Source: CAVSRC01 sp963730325
GTDB taxonomy: Bacteria; Pseudomonadota; Alphaproteobacteria; Rhizobiales; Kaistiaceae
Direction: 5' to 3'
Assembly: GCA_963730325.1 (NCBI GenBank)
Contig: CAVSRC010000006.1
Location: 124,001-188,000 of the forward strand
DNA length: 64,000 nt
A program made the translations under genes and the position numbers. This document shows positions 18,067-31,525 of the stretch, piece after piece. The notes below the pieces were generated by a model that searched no databases, was not told the origin of the DNA, and worked only from the letters and a program-made list of their open reading frames with translations. Every line of letters starts with the position of its first letter. Position 1 is the first letter of the stretch.

Positions 18067-19944
18067 TCAGGCGCGCGGGCGCTCCTCGCGCAGCGCCGCG
18101 GTGATCGCCTTGAAGAAGGGATGCGCCGGCAGATCCTCGATGTCGCAGACGATTTTGCGCCGCCAGTTGGGGTGCTCGTCGATGGTGCCGGGAATGTTGA
18201 CCTGCTCGGGGTCGCCGGTGAGGTCCTCGATGGCCAGCACGAAAAGGCGCGAGGGCGCGCGCGCCACCAGACGGTGCAGCGCCACGGCGACCGATTCGGG
18301 GATCTGCTCCGGCGGCGGCTGATGGCCGTCGCGCACCGCCCAGACGTCGTGCGGCAGCAGTTCGTGATCGGCGAGCGTATGGAGCAGGTGCAGCCGCTCG
18401 CTGGCGCGCTCGGCATAGGCCCGTTCGACGTCCTCCTCCTTCAGATAGCCGAAGCCGCGGCGCGTCTTGAGATCGTGCGCGCTCCACCAGCCGGCCAGCG
18501 AATGCAGGTCGTGGGTGGTGATGCAGGCCAGCGCCTCGCGCGGATATTCGGCGATGGGGATGAAATCCTCGCCGCGCTTCTCGAAGAAATAGACGACATA
18601 GGCCTGGATCTCGGTGGCGCTCAGCACCTCGGGGAAGCCCTTGGGCACGACGCCCAGCGCCTCGCCGATGACGATGGCTTCCTGCTCCTGGGAGACCTCG
18701 GCCAGCGTGCGCAGCATGTCGGCCAGCGGATAGCGCACATAGACGCCATCGGCGGCGGTGAAGCCTTCGGATATCCAGAACAGCCGGTAGAGGCTCATGG
18801 CGTGGTCGATGCGCAGCGCCCCGGCGTGGCGCAGCACCGTATCGATGGTCTCGCGATAGGGCTGGAAGTCGCGCGCCTTCAGCGCCGCCGGCGACAGCGG
18901 CGCCACGCCCCAGTCCTGACCGTCGGCGTTGTAATAATCGGGCGGCGCGCCGACGCGCACCGAGGGCACGGTCAATTCGCGGTCCGACCAGGTGGCCGAG
19001 CCGTCGGGAGCGACGCCGACCGCCATGTCGAGATAGAGGCCGATGCGCATGCCGGCGGCCTTGGCGCGGGCCTGGGCCTCGGCCAGCTGGCGCTCGGCGG
19101 TCCATTGCAGCCAGGAATGAAAGGCGATCGCCTCGGCATGGCCGGCGGCAAAGGCGGTGACCGCGCGATTGGCCGGGTGGCGATACTCCTCCGGCCAGCC
19201 ATGCCAGGTGGCGGCGTGGCCCTCCTCGACCATGGCCTGCGACAGCGCCTCGAACAGAGCGTGCAGATAGAGCGGCCGGCCGCCACCGGCGACATAATCG
19301 GCGAATTCCCGGGCGGCGGCGGGGTCGCCGGCCTCGCGGAAGGCGCGGAAGAGGAAGGTCAGCGCCTTCAGCTTGAGCGGGCCGACCTGGGCGTAATCGA
19401 CCAGGCCGGCGTCGCGCACCGCGTCGGGCACCTCGACCTCGGCCAGAACGGTGTCGGCGCCGGGCACGCGATCGAGCGCGATATAGAGCGGGTTGAGGAA
19501 ATGGCGGCTCGACGGCGAGAACGGACTGAACTTGCCGGCATCGGCCATGAACAGGGCATGGAGGGGATTGACGCCGACGAAATCGGCGCCGGCCTCCGCC
19601 GCGATCTCGGCAAAGCGGGCAAGGTCCTCGAAATCGCCCATGCCCCAGTTGCGCCTGGAGCGCAGGCTGTAGATCTGGCAGGCGACCCCCCAGCAGCGGG
19701 TGTCGCGCAGCCAGTCGGGGACGTGACAGGCGACGCCCTCCGGCGCCTGCATCGGCCCGGGGTCGGCCGCCGGCACGCTGGCAAGGCTCTCGGCGACTGC
19801 CCGGTCGTCGCCGGCGGCGATGCCCAGGGCGGAAAGCGTGGCGCGCAGCGGCGCATCGGCGGCGGTGACGGTCGGCCCCATGAGGGAGAGATAGCTGCGC
19901 TCGATGCCGGCGCGATCGGCCAGACGGTTGAGGTCGTCGCTCAT
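18067..19944 (-). CDS. malQ: 4-alpha-glucanotransferase (amylomaltase)
   Basis: A 625-residue GH77 enzyme that transfers segments of alpha-1,4-glucan between chains, releasing glucose. GH77 motifs are visible: ALRIDHAMSLYRLFW with the nucleophile Asp, AIVIGEALGVVPKG with the acid/base Glu, and CITTHDLHSLAGWW with the third carboxylate. The N-terminal 90 residues (MSDDLNRLADRAGIERSYL onward) are the accessory region seen in proteobacterial MalQ. It is the last gene of the glycogen operon and its start overlaps the glgX stop by 4 bp (ATGA), indicating translational coupling. It probably recycles the short maltodextrins released by GlgX. No maltodextrin phosphorylase gene is in the window. Confidence 0.93.
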   Translation of the reverse strand: MSDDLNRLADRAGIERSYLSLMGPTVTAADAPLRATLSALGIAAGDDRAVAESLASVPAADPGPMQAPEGVACHVPDWLRDTRCWGVACQIYSLRSRRNWGMGDFEDLARFAEIAAEAGADFVGVNPLHALFMADAGKFSPFSPSSRHFLNPLYIALDRVPGADTVLAEVEVPDAVRDAGLVDYAQVGPLKLKALTFLFRAFREAGDPAAAREFADYVAGGGRPLYLHALFEALSQAMVEEGHAATWHGWPEEYRHPANRAVTAFAAGHAEAIAFHSWLQWTAERQLAEAQARAKAAGMRIGLYLDMAVGVAPDGSATWSDRELTVPSVRVGAPPDYYNADGQDWGVAPLSPAALKARDFQPYRETIDTVLRHAGALRIDHAMSLYRLFWISEGFTAADGVYVRYPLADMLRTLAEVSQEQEAIVIGEALGVVPKGFPEVLSATEIQAYVVYFFEKRGEDFIPIAEYPREALACITTHDLHSLAGWWSAHDLKTRRGFGYLKEEDVERAYAERASERLHLLHTLADHELLPHDVWAVRDGHQPPPEQIPESVAVALHRLVARAPSRLFVLAIEDLTGDPEQVNIPGTIDEHPNWRRKIVCDIEDLPAHPFFKAITAALREERPRA

Positions 19945-22052
19945 TTCGCTGCGTTCCTGCTGTTCCTCATGACGGTATCGCCAGCAAGCATCATCAGGGT
20001 CCGACCTTCAAGCTGGAGGACCTCGTCGACGGGATAGGCGCGGTCGGGCGGGTCGATCTCGCCGCTGCCGGCATCGATGCGCACGCGCCAGTAGGGCCGC
20101 CCGCCATTGGGCAGGTGGAAGGGCAGCGACTCATAGAAGGCATTGACGAGGATGAGCACGCGCTGGGGGATGTCGCCGAGCATCACGCCGATGCTCCTGG
20201 CCGCCGGGTTTGCCCAGGAGGCGTCGTCCATCTCCTTGCCGTCGGGCCTCAGCCAGATGACGTCGCGGGTGCCGTCGCCGTGGATCTCGGTGCCATGGAG
20301 GAAATGCGGCGAGCGCAGGACGGGGTAACGCTTGCGCACCGCGATGACGCCGCGCACGAACTCCATGAAGGCGAAATCGCGCCCGGTCATCTTGCGCCAG
20401 CGCATCCAGGTGGTTTCGTTGTCCTGGCAATAGGCGTTGTTGTTGCCGTCCTGGGTGCGGCCGATCTCGTCGCCCATCAGCATCATCGGCGTGCCCTGGG
20501 AGAGCAGCAGGGTGGCGATGGTGTTGCGCCGCATGCGGTCGCGGAGAGCACGTATCGCCGGATCGTCGGTCGGCCCCTCGACGCCGCAGTTCCAGCTGCG
20601 GTTATCGCTGTGGCCGTCGCGGTTGTCCTCGCCGTTGGCCTCATTGTGCTTGTCGTTGTAGGACCACAGGTCGGCGAGCGTGAAACCGTCGTGGGCGGTG
20701 ACGAAATTGACGCTCGCCCACGGCTTGCGGCCGCGGTGGTCGTAAAGGTCGGCGGAGCCGAGAAGGCCCTGCGCGAAAGCCGGCATCTGGCCCTCGTCGC
20801 CCTTCCAGAAGGAGCGCATGGTGTCGCGGTAGCGGCCGTTCCATTCGGCCCAGCCGGGCGGGAAATTGCCGACCTGATAGCCGTTGGGGCCGAGATCCCA
20901 CGGTTCGGCGATGAGCTTGGCGCGTTGCAGCACCGGGTCCTGCTGGACGGCATCGAAGAAGACGGCACTCGGATCGAACTGACCGTATTCGCGGCCAAGC
21001 GCCGTGGTCAGGTCGAAGCGGAAGCCATCGACATGGCACTCCTCGACCCAGTAGCGCAGCGAATCCATGACCATCTGCAGCACGTGCGGGTGGCGCAGGT
21101 TGACCGTGTTGCCGCAGCCGGTGGTGTCGAAGTAGTGGCGCCTGTCCTCGGCGAGCATGTAGTAGCTGGCATTGTCGATGCCGCGGAAGGACAGCGTCGG
21201 CCCCATATGGTTGCCTTCGGCGGTGTGGTTGTAGACCACGTCGAGGATGACCTCGATGCCGGCCTCGTGCAGCCGGCGCACCATCAGCTTGAACTCGTGG
21301 ATATCGGCGCCGGGCGAGATGTAGCGCGCCGCCGGGGCGAAGAAATTGGCGGTGTTGTAGCCCCAATAGTTGGTGAGCCCGCGCTGGACGAATTCGCGGT
21401 CGTCGAAGAAGGCCTGGACGGGCATCAGCTCGATGGCCGTGACGCCGAGTTTCTGCAGGTGCTCGATTATGCGCGGATCGCTGAGGCCGGCGAAGGTTCC
21501 GCGCAGCGGTTGCGCAATGTCCTCGCGCGCCGCGGTCAGGCCCTTGACGTGGGCCTCATAGACGACGGTCGCGGCCCAGCTGCGCCGCGGGTGGCGATCG
21601 CCGCCCCAGGTGACGGCGCTGTCGATGACCACGCATTTCGGCATGACGAACGCCGAATCGCGGCGGTCCATGACCAGATCGCCGCGCGGCGAGCCGACGC
21701 GGTAGCCGTAACAGGCATCGTGCCAGACGACCTCACCGTAAAGGGCGCGGGCATAGGGGTCGATGAGCAGCTTGTGCGGGTTGAAGCGGTGGCCGGCGGC
21801 CGGGTCGTAGGGGCCGTGGACGCGGTAGCCGTAGAGCTGGCCGGGGCGGATATCGGGGAGATAGCCGTGCCAGACCTCGTGGGTGTGTTCGGGCAGAGCC
21901 ACGCGCGCCACCTCGCGCCGCCCCTTGGGGTCGAACAGACAGACCTCGACCTTGGTGGCATTGGCGGAAAACAGGGCGAAATTCACCCCCGCCCCGTCCC
22001 AGGTTGCGCCGAGCGGATGCGGCAAGCCGGGCCCGACCCGCAGCTTTGGCAT
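19941..22052 (-). CDS. glgX: Glycogen debranching enzyme
   Basis: A 703-residue GH13 isoamylase-type enzyme that hydrolyses alpha-1,6 branches of limit dextrin. The N-terminal carbohydrate-binding module begins GPGLPHPLGATWDGAGVNFA. Catalytic regions of the barrel are EVILDVVYNHTAEGN, VDGFRFDLTTALGRE with the nucleophile Asp, KLIAEPWDLGPNGYQ with the Glu, and NFVTAHDGFTLADLW with the transition-state Asp. The QGTPMMLMGDEIGRTQ segment is highly typical. ATG 22052 lies 30 bp behind the glgB stop. All active-site residues I can place are present, so the enzyme should be functional. Confidence 0.95.
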   Translation of the reverse strand: MPKLRVGPGLPHPLGATWDGAGVNFALFSANATKVEVCLFDPKGRREVARVALPEHTHEVWHGYLPDIRPGQLYGYRVHGPYDPAAGHRFNPHKLLIDPYARALYGEVVWHDACYGYRVGSPRGDLVMDRRDSAFVMPKCVVIDSAVTWGGDRHPRRSWAATVVYEAHVKGLTAAREDIAQPLRGTFAGLSDPRIIEHLQKLGVTAIELMPVQAFFDDREFVQRGLTNYWGYNTANFFAPAARYISPGADIHEFKLMVRRLHEAGIEVILDVVYNHTAEGNHMGPTLSFRGIDNASYYMLAEDRRHYFDTTGCGNTVNLRHPHVLQMVMDSLRYWVEECHVDGFRFDLTTALGREYGQFDPSAVFFDAVQQDPVLQRAKLIAEPWDLGPNGYQVGNFPPGWAEWNGRYRDTMRSFWKGDEGQMPAFAQGLLGSADLYDHRGRKPWASVNFVTAHDGFTLADLWSYNDKHNEANGEDNRDGHSDNRSWNCGVEGPTDDPAIRALRDRMRRNTIATLLLSQGTPMMLMGDEIGRTQDGNNNAYCQDNETTWMRWRKMTGRDFAFMEFVRGVIAVRKRYPVLRSPHFLHGTEIHGDGTRDVIWLRPDGKEMDDASWANPAARSIGVMLGDIPQRVLILVNAFYESLPFHLPNGGRPYWRVRIDAGSGEIDPPDRAYPVDEVLQLEGRTLMMLAGDTVMRNSRNAAK

Positions 22053-22082
22053 GTTCCTAGAGATCCCCTTCGGCGACCGGTC

Positions 22083-24298
22083 CTAGGTCGCGCATTCAAA
22101 GACCATGGTGGCCAGCGGAGGCAGGCGAAGCAAGACGGATGCCGGGCGGCCATGCGATTCGATGGCCTCGGACTGGACGCCGCCGGCATTGCCGACATTG
22201 GAACCGCCATAGACGGCCGAGTCGGTGTTGAGCCGCTCGTGCCACCAGCCCTCGCGCGGAACACCGAGGCGATAGCCCTCGCGCACGACCGGCGTCATGT
22301 TGGAGACCACCACCACCGGCGGATCGCCATCGCGGCCGTAGCGGACGAAGGCGAAGATCGAGCCGTCGGCGTCCTGCCAATCGAGCCAGTCGAAGCCGGC
22401 GCGGTCGGCATCCTTGGCATGGAGCGCCGGCATCTGGCGATAGAGGTGGTTGAGATCGCGGACCAGGGTCTGGACGCCCTGATGATCCGCATATTCCAGT
22501 ATGTGCCAGTCGAGCGAATGGTCGTGGCTCCACTCGGCTTCCTGCGCGAATTCGCCGCCCATGAAGAGCAGCTTCTTGCCCGGATGGGTCCACATGAAGG
22601 CGAAGTAGGCCCTGAGATTGGCGAATTGCTGCCAGCGGTCGCCGGGCATGCGGCCGAAGAGCGAGCCCTTGCCGTGGACGACCTCGTCGTGGCTGAGCGG
22701 CAGGACGAAATTCTCGGTGAAGCCGTAGTGGATGCCGAAGGTCATCTCGTGGTGATGGTATTTCCGATGCACCGGCTCGTGGCCCATGTAATCGAGCGTG
22801 TCGTGCATCCAGCCCATGTTCCACTTGTAGCCGAAGCCGAGCCCCCCGGTATCCACCGGGCGCGACACGGCCGGCCAGGCGGTCGATTCCTCGGCGATTG
22901 TCGTGGCGCCGGGATAATCGCCGAAGATGCGCGTGTTCATCTCGCGCAGGAAGGCGACCGCCTCGAGGTTCTCGCGGCCGCCGTGGACATTGGGAATCCA
23001 CTCGCCGGGATTGCGCGAATAATCGAGGTAGAGCATCGAGGCGACGGCATCGACGCGCAGTCCGTCGATGTGGAAATAGTCGGCCCAGAACAGCGCGTTG
23101 GAGATGAGGATGTTGCGCACCTCGGTGCGCCCGAAATTGTAGATGAGCGTGTTCCAGTCGCGATGGAAGCCGAGCCGCGGGTCCTCGTGCTCGTAGAGGG
23201 CGGTGCCGTCGAAACGGGCGAGCCCATGGACGTCGCTGGGAAAGTGCGCCGGCACCCAGTCGACGATGATGCCGAGGCCGGCCTGGTGCGCCTTGTCGAC
23301 GAAGGCGGCGAAATCCTCCGGGGTGCCGAAGCGGCTGGTCGGCGCGAACAGGCCGATCGGCTGGTAGCCCCAGGAGCCGGAGAAGGGATGCTCGGAGACC
23401 GGCATGCATTCGATGTGGGTGAAGCCCATGTCGCGGGCGTAGGAAACGAGCTGATCGCCGAGTTCGCCATAGGTGAGCGGCGCGTTGTCGGCGTTGCGCC
23501 GCCACGAGCCGAGGTGAACCTCGTAGATGGCGACCGGCGCGTCGAGCGCCTGATGGCGCTCGCGGTTCGCCATCCAGTCCTGGTCCGCCCATTCGTAGCG
23601 CGGCAGGCCGTGGACGCGCGAGCCGGTGGCCGGCGGCAGCTCGTGATAGAAGCCGAAGGGATCGGCCTTGAGCGGCAACAGCCGGCCGTCGGCGGACAGC
23701 AGCTCGAACTTGTAGATCGCGCCCTTCGCCACGCCGGGAACGAACAGCTCCCAGATGCCGGCCTCGACGCGCTTGCGCATGGGATGGCAGCGGCCGTCCC
23801 AGCGGTTGAAATCGCCGACGACGCTGACCCGCGAGGCATTGGGCGCCCAGACGGCGAAAGCGACGCCGTCGACGCCGTCGACCGTCGCCGGATGGGCGCC
23901 GAGCCGCTCGAACAGGCGCCGGTGGCTGCCCTCGCCGATGAGGTAGATGTCCATCTCGCCGAGGATCTTCGGGAAGCGGTAGGGGTCCTCGGCCTCCCAG
24001 CTGTCGCCGCCATGGAAGAGGCGCAGGCGATAGGCAAACGGCTTGCGGCGGCCGGCGAGCGGACCGGCAAAGAAGCCTTCCGGCCGCAGGCGGGTGAGTG
24101 CAGCGACCGCTTCGCCGGTGGCGCCGTCGATCACCTCGATACCGTCGGCGCCCGGCCAGAAGGCGCGCACCGAGAGCGCCTTGCCGTCGCCGCCGTGTAG
24201 GCCGAGCACCGCGAACGGGTCGCCGTGGGTTCCGGCAACGATGGCGTCAACCGCCGCATCGTCGGGCTGCCAGGCCGGCCGTTTCGGCTTCGTCGGGC

Positions 24299-24302
<4 letters not shown>
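22083..24302 (-). CDS. glgB: 1,4-alpha-glucan branching enzyme
   Basis: A 739-residue GH13 branching enzyme that cuts alpha-1,4 chains and reattaches them by alpha-1,6 links. Two N-terminal CBM48-like modules come first (FAVLGLHGGDGKALSVRAF and FAVWAPNASRVSVVGDFNR). The catalytic barrel follows, with VDWVPAHFPSD, IDGLRVDAVASMLYLDY (nucleophile Asp), ATTIAEESTAWP (Glu) and LPLSHDEVVHGKGSLF (Asp). ATG 24302 overlaps the treS stop as ATGA, which favours it over upstream in-frame starts. The long N-terminus (GlgB group 1) matches other proteobacteria. It supplies branch points for both the GlgA route and any maltose-phosphate route. Confidence 0.95.
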
Positions 24303-27631
<3,329 letters not shown>

Positions 27632-27694
27632 CGGGACGATGCTCACCCTATCTTTGGTTCGCAATCAAGGGGCTGGGACAAGGAATCGCGGCAT

Positions 27695-28426
27695 CTAGAA
27701 CAGCGAGTCCCACACAAGCTTGAGCGCAATCACGGCGAGCAGGGCGAGGAGCAGCCGGTCGAACGCCTGGCGGCTGAGCCGCGTCGCCAGCCAGTTTCCG
27801 GCCGGCATGGCGACCAGAATCGGCACCAAGGCCGCGGCGCTGAGCAGCAGGCGGTGCCAGGTGAGGATGCCGGTGGCGGCGAGTGCGGGCACCTGGACCG
27901 CGGAAAAGCTGACGAACAGGGTCGAGACGGCAAAGACGAATTGCGGCCGGGTGAAGCCGAGCGCCGACATGAAGGAGAGGCTGACCGGCGCCGAGATGCC
28001 GGTGGCGCCCTGCAGGAAGCCCGAGACCAGGCCGACCGCCGGAGCGAGGCGCGCGGCCAGATCGGGCGGAATGTGCCAATGCGGCCGGACCAGCCGCGTC
28101 GCGATATAGACGACCACCACCACCGCCAGGATGACGCCGAGGATATGGGACGGCAGGTTGGCGAGGAGCCAGGTGCCGATGGCGATGCCGACCCCGGCGG
28201 CGAGGCACAGGCCGACGAGCCAGCCGAGGCCGGCGCGGTAGCGGCGGAACTGCCAGACCTGCCAGATATTGGTGACGACCACCGGCACCACCATGATGGC
28301 GATGGCGAAGGGCACGTCGAAGAAGGAGGCCAGGACCGGAACCGCCACCACCGGCAGGCCGGCGCCGAGCGCGCCCTTGACCAGCCCGCTCAGCGCCAGC
28401 GCCGTGAAGATGACGACATATTCCAT
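27695..28426 (-). CDS. TauE/SafE-family sulfite/sulfonate exporter-like membrane protein
   Basis: A 243-residue integral membrane protein with about eight hydrophobic segments and the repeated family pattern, seen in ALSGLVKGALGAGLPVVAVP near the N-terminus and LVSGFLQGATGISAPVS in the middle. Members export sulfite, sulfoacetate or other organic anions, but many have no known substrate. It lies inside the glycogen operon, 24 bp after the pgm stop and 63 bp before treS, all on the same strand, so it should be cotranscribed. Nothing in the sequence links it to sugar metabolism; it may be a passenger or may export an anionic product of the pathway. Confidence 0.85.
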   Translation of the reverse strand: MEYVVIFTALALSGLVKGALGAGLPVVAVPVLASFFDVPFAIAIMVVPVVVTNIWQVWQFRRYRAGLGWLVGLCLAAGVGIAIGTWLLANLPSHILGVILAVVVVVYIATRLVRPHWHIPPDLAARLAPAVGLVSGFLQGATGISAPVSLSFMSALGFTRPQFVFAVSTLFVSFSAVQVPALAATGILTWHRLLLSAAALVPILVAMPAGNWLATRLSRQAFDRLLLALLAVIALKLVWDSLF

Positions 28427-28450
28427 GGCGGCGCGGGTGGCCGGCGGCGT

Positions 28451-30080
28451 TCAGGTGATGACGTCGGGCTCGGTGCGGCCGGTCAGCGCGGCAAGGTCGC
28501 TGACTTCCGCCGCCGCGTCGATGAGCGGTTCCAGCACCACCTGCGGATCGTGGCCGTGACGGTTGGGGTCCGGCTCGACGCGCTCGATGTAGATGCGCAA
28601 GGTGGCGCCGGCGGTGCCGGTGCCGGACAGGCGGAAGACGATGCGGGCGCCGTCGGCGAACAGGATGCGGATGCCCTGCTGGGAGGTCTGCGAGCCGTCG
28701 ACCGGATCGTCATAGGCGAATTCGTCGGCGGCGCTGACGTCCATGCCGCCGAGGGTGCCGCCGGCAAGCTTCGGTAGCTGGTCGCGCAGATGGGCGCATG
28801 ACGGCGTCGGCGCGCTCGGTCTCGATCTCCTCGTAATCGTGACGCGAATAGAAGTTGCGCCCGTGCTCGCGCCAGTGGTCGCGCATGATCTCGGCGACGC
28901 TCTGTTTGCGATGGACCAGGATGTTGAGCCAGAGCAGCACCGCCCAGACGCCGTCCTTCTCGCGCACGTGGTTGGAGCCGGTGCCGGCGCTTTCCTCGCC
29001 GCAGATGGTGGCGAGCCCGGCATCGAGGAGATTGCCGAAGAACTTCCAGCCGGTCGGCGTCTCGTAGCACTGGATGCCGAGCGACCTGGCCACGGCGTCG
29101 GCGGCGGCGCTGGTCGGCATGGAGCGGGCGATGCCGGCCAGCCCCTTGGCGTAACCGGGCGCGAGACGGGCGTTGGCGGCGAGCACGGCCAGCGAATCCG
29201 ACGGCGTGACATATTGGTGGCGGCCGAGGATGAGGTTGCGGTCGCCGTCGCCATCCGATGCGGCGCCGAAATCGGGCGCCGCCTCGCCCATCATCTCATC
29301 GAACAGCGCCTCGGCATGAACCGGATTGGGGTCGGGGTGCTTGCCGCCAAAGTCTTCGAGCGGGGTGCCGTTGACCACGGTGCCGGCCGGCGCCCCGAGC
29401 GCGCCCTCGAAGATCGCCTTGGCGTAGGGCCCGGTGACCGCGTTCATGGCGTCGAAGCGCATGGTGAAGCCGGAAGCGAACAGGCCGCGAATGGCGGGAA
29501 AGTCGAACAGGGTCTCCATCAGCGCCTGATAGTCGGCAACCGGATCGACCACCTCGACCGCCATCTCCTCGATGCGGCCGGTGCCGATCGTGTCGAGGTC
29601 GAGATCGGGCGCATCCGACATCAGGATGCGGTCGATCGCCTTCGTTTTGGCGAAGATCGCCTCGGTCACCTTCTCCGGCGCCGGGCCGCCATTGGCGGTG
29701 TTGAACTTGATGCCGAAATCGCCGTCCGGCCCGCCGGGATTGTGGCTGGCCGAGAGGATGATGCCGCCGGCGGTGGCGTTCTTGCGGATGAGGTTGGAGG
29801 CAGCCGGCGTCGAGAGCAGCCCGCCGCGGCCGACGATGACCCTGGCCAGGCCGTTGCCGGCGGCGATCTTCAGCGCGCGCTGGATGGCCTCGCGGTTGAA
29901 GAAACGGCCGTCGCCGCCGATGACCAGGGTGGCGCCCTTGAGGCCGCCATTGGCATCGAGGATCGACTGGATGAAGTTCTCGACATAATGCGGCTGCTGG
30001 AAATGCGGCACCTTCTTGCGCAGGCCCGAGGTGCCCGGCTTCTGGTCGTCATAGGGGGTGGTTGCAATCGTGCGGATCAT
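28451..30080 (-). pseudogene. pgm: Alpha-D-glucose phosphoglucomutase, split by a single-base insertion
   Basis: Pgm interconverts glucose-1-phosphate and glucose-6-phosphate and would link glycogen synthesis to central metabolism. The first frame runs from MIRTIATTPYDDQKPGTSG through the phospho-serine loop GGIILSASHNPGGPDGD and the metal loop ASDGDGDRNLILG to YEEIETERADAVM. At about 28797 the frame is lost. The next frame continues exactly where it should (AHLRDQLPKLAGGTLGG, then FRLSGTGTAGATLRIYIE, the phosphate-binding loop) to the stop at 28451. Removing one base from ATGCGCCCATCTG restores a 542-residue enzyme, the normal length. ATG 30080 overlaps the glgA stop as ATGA. As written, the phosphate-binding C-terminal domain is missing. 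Confidence 0.9.
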
Positions 30081-31525
30081 GATGCCTTCCCCTCCAGCAG
30101 GCTGCGATAGAGCGCGGCATAGCGACCGGCGCTCATCGTCCAGGATACGTCGGTCTTCATGCCGCGCTTCTGCATGCGCGTCCACAGCGCCTTGTCGCGG
30201 TGGAGCGCAACGGCGCGGGCGATCGCCGCGTCGAGGCCGGCGCGTTCGACCGGCATGAACTGGATGCCGGTGGCGACCTCGGCGGCGAGTGCCGCGTCGT
30301 TGGCATCGACGATGGAATCGGCGAGGCCGCCGACGCGCGCCACCACCGGCACGCAGCCATAGCGCAGGCCGCAGAACTGGGTGAGGCCGCAGGGCTCGAA
30401 GCGCGACGGCACGAGGATGGCATCGGCGCCGCCCTGCAGCAGATGCGACAGGCGCTCGTCATAGCCGGCGATCATGCCGACGCGGCCGCGATGGCGCGAC
30501 GTGGCGGCGTGGAACATGCCTTCCAGTCCCGAATCGCCGGTGCCGAGCACGGCGAGACGGGCGCCGCGGGCGACGAGGCCATCGACGCACTCACCGAGCA
30601 CGTCCATGCCCTTCTGCCAGGTCAGCCGGCTGACCACGGCGAAGATCAAGCCGTCCGCCGGATCGAGGCCGAAGGCCCCTTCCACGGCGCGGCGGTTGGC
30701 GACGCGGCGGCCGAGGGAGGCGGCGGTATAGGGCGCGGCCAGCGCGCTGTCGGCGGCCGGATTCCACACCGCGGTGTCGATGCCGTTGAGGATGCCCCAG
30801 AGCACGTCGCGGCGGGCGCGCATCAGGCCGTCGAGGCCCATGCCGCCGCCCGGCGTGCAGATCTCGGCGGCATAGGAGGGGCTGACGGTGCTGATGGCGT
30901 CGGCAAGCTGGAGGCCGCCCTTCATGAAGCTGACATTGCCGTAATACTCGACGCCATCGACGGTGAAGGCGGTCTCGGGCAGGCCGAGGGAGGGGAAGAC
31001 CGTCACCGGGAAATTGCCCTGGAAGGCGAGGTTGTGGATGGTCATCACCGACTTGGCGGCCGGGCCCCTGGCGTAATGCAACAGGGCCGGCGCCAGGCCC
31101 GCGTGCCAATCGTGGCAATGGACGACATCGGGGTGGAAGGCGGCGATCCTGCCGGTGCCGAAATCCGCCGCCACCCGGCCGAGCGCCGCGAAGCGCTTCC
31201 AGTTGTCGGGCCAATCGCTGCCGCCGGGCGCCAGATAGGGATTGCCCGGACGGTCGTAGAGATGCGGCGCATCGATGACGATGAGGTCGAGACCGGCCGC
31301 GGTGCCGGCCAACAATGTCGCCTTGCCGCCGAAGAGCTTGCCGTACTGGTGCAGCGGCTCGGCCTTCTTGAGGGCCGCGACGATCGCCGGATAGCCCGGC
31401 ACCAGCACGCGCATCTCGACGTCATGGGGCTTGAGCGCGGCCGGCAGCGCGCCGACCACATCGGCGAGGCCGCCGGTCTTGACCAGCGGAAACACCTCTG
31501 CGGCGACGGCGAGGACCTTGATCAT
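30077..31525 (-). CDS. glgA: Glycogen synthase (ADP-glucose type)
   Basis: A 482-residue GT5 glycosyltransferase that extends alpha-1,4-glucan from ADP-glucose. The ADP-glucose-binding motif VFPLVKTGGLADVVGALP lies near residue 10-27. The C-terminal GT-B lobe carries ILVPSRFEPCGLTQFCGLRYG, the conserved Glu-containing motif of the family. Length and motifs match bacterial GlgA throughout. Its ATG at 31525 directly abuts the glgC stop (31526-31528), and its own stop overlaps the pgm start, so the three genes are coupled. All catalytic motifs seem present. Confidence 0.96.
   Translation of the reverse strand: MIKVLAVAAEVFPLVKTGGLADVVGALPAALKPHDVEMRVLVPGYPAIVAALKKAEPLHQYGKLFGGKATLLAGTAAGLDLIVIDAPHLYDRPGNPYLAPGGSDWPDNWKRFAALGRVAADFGTGRIAAFHPDVVHCHDWHAGLAPALLHYARGPAAKSVMTIHNLAFQGNFPVTVFPSLGLPETAFTVDGVEYYGNVSFMKGGLQLADAISTVSPSYAAEICTPGGGMGLDGLMRARRDVLWGILNGIDTAVWNPAADSALAAPYTAASLGRRVANRRAVEGAFGLDPADGLIFAVVSRLTWQKGMDVLGECVDGLVARGARLAVLGTGDSGLEGMFHAATSRHRGRVGMIAGYDERLSHLLQGGADAILVPSRFEPCGLTQFCGLRYGCVPVVARVGGLADSIVDANDAALAAEVATGIQFMPVERAGLDAAIARAVALHRDKALWTRMQKRGMKTDVSWTMSAGRYAALYRSLLEGKAS

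Noticed and set aside
20115..24200. Very long open frame on the plus strand, about 1360 codons, opposite glgX and glgB
   Set aside because: It is a mirror of the GC-rich codon pattern of the real genes, has low-complexity His/Asp/Gly-rich composition and no motif. The same applies to antisense frames at 13436-16723, 30200-33997, 46674-50663 and 50591-53923.
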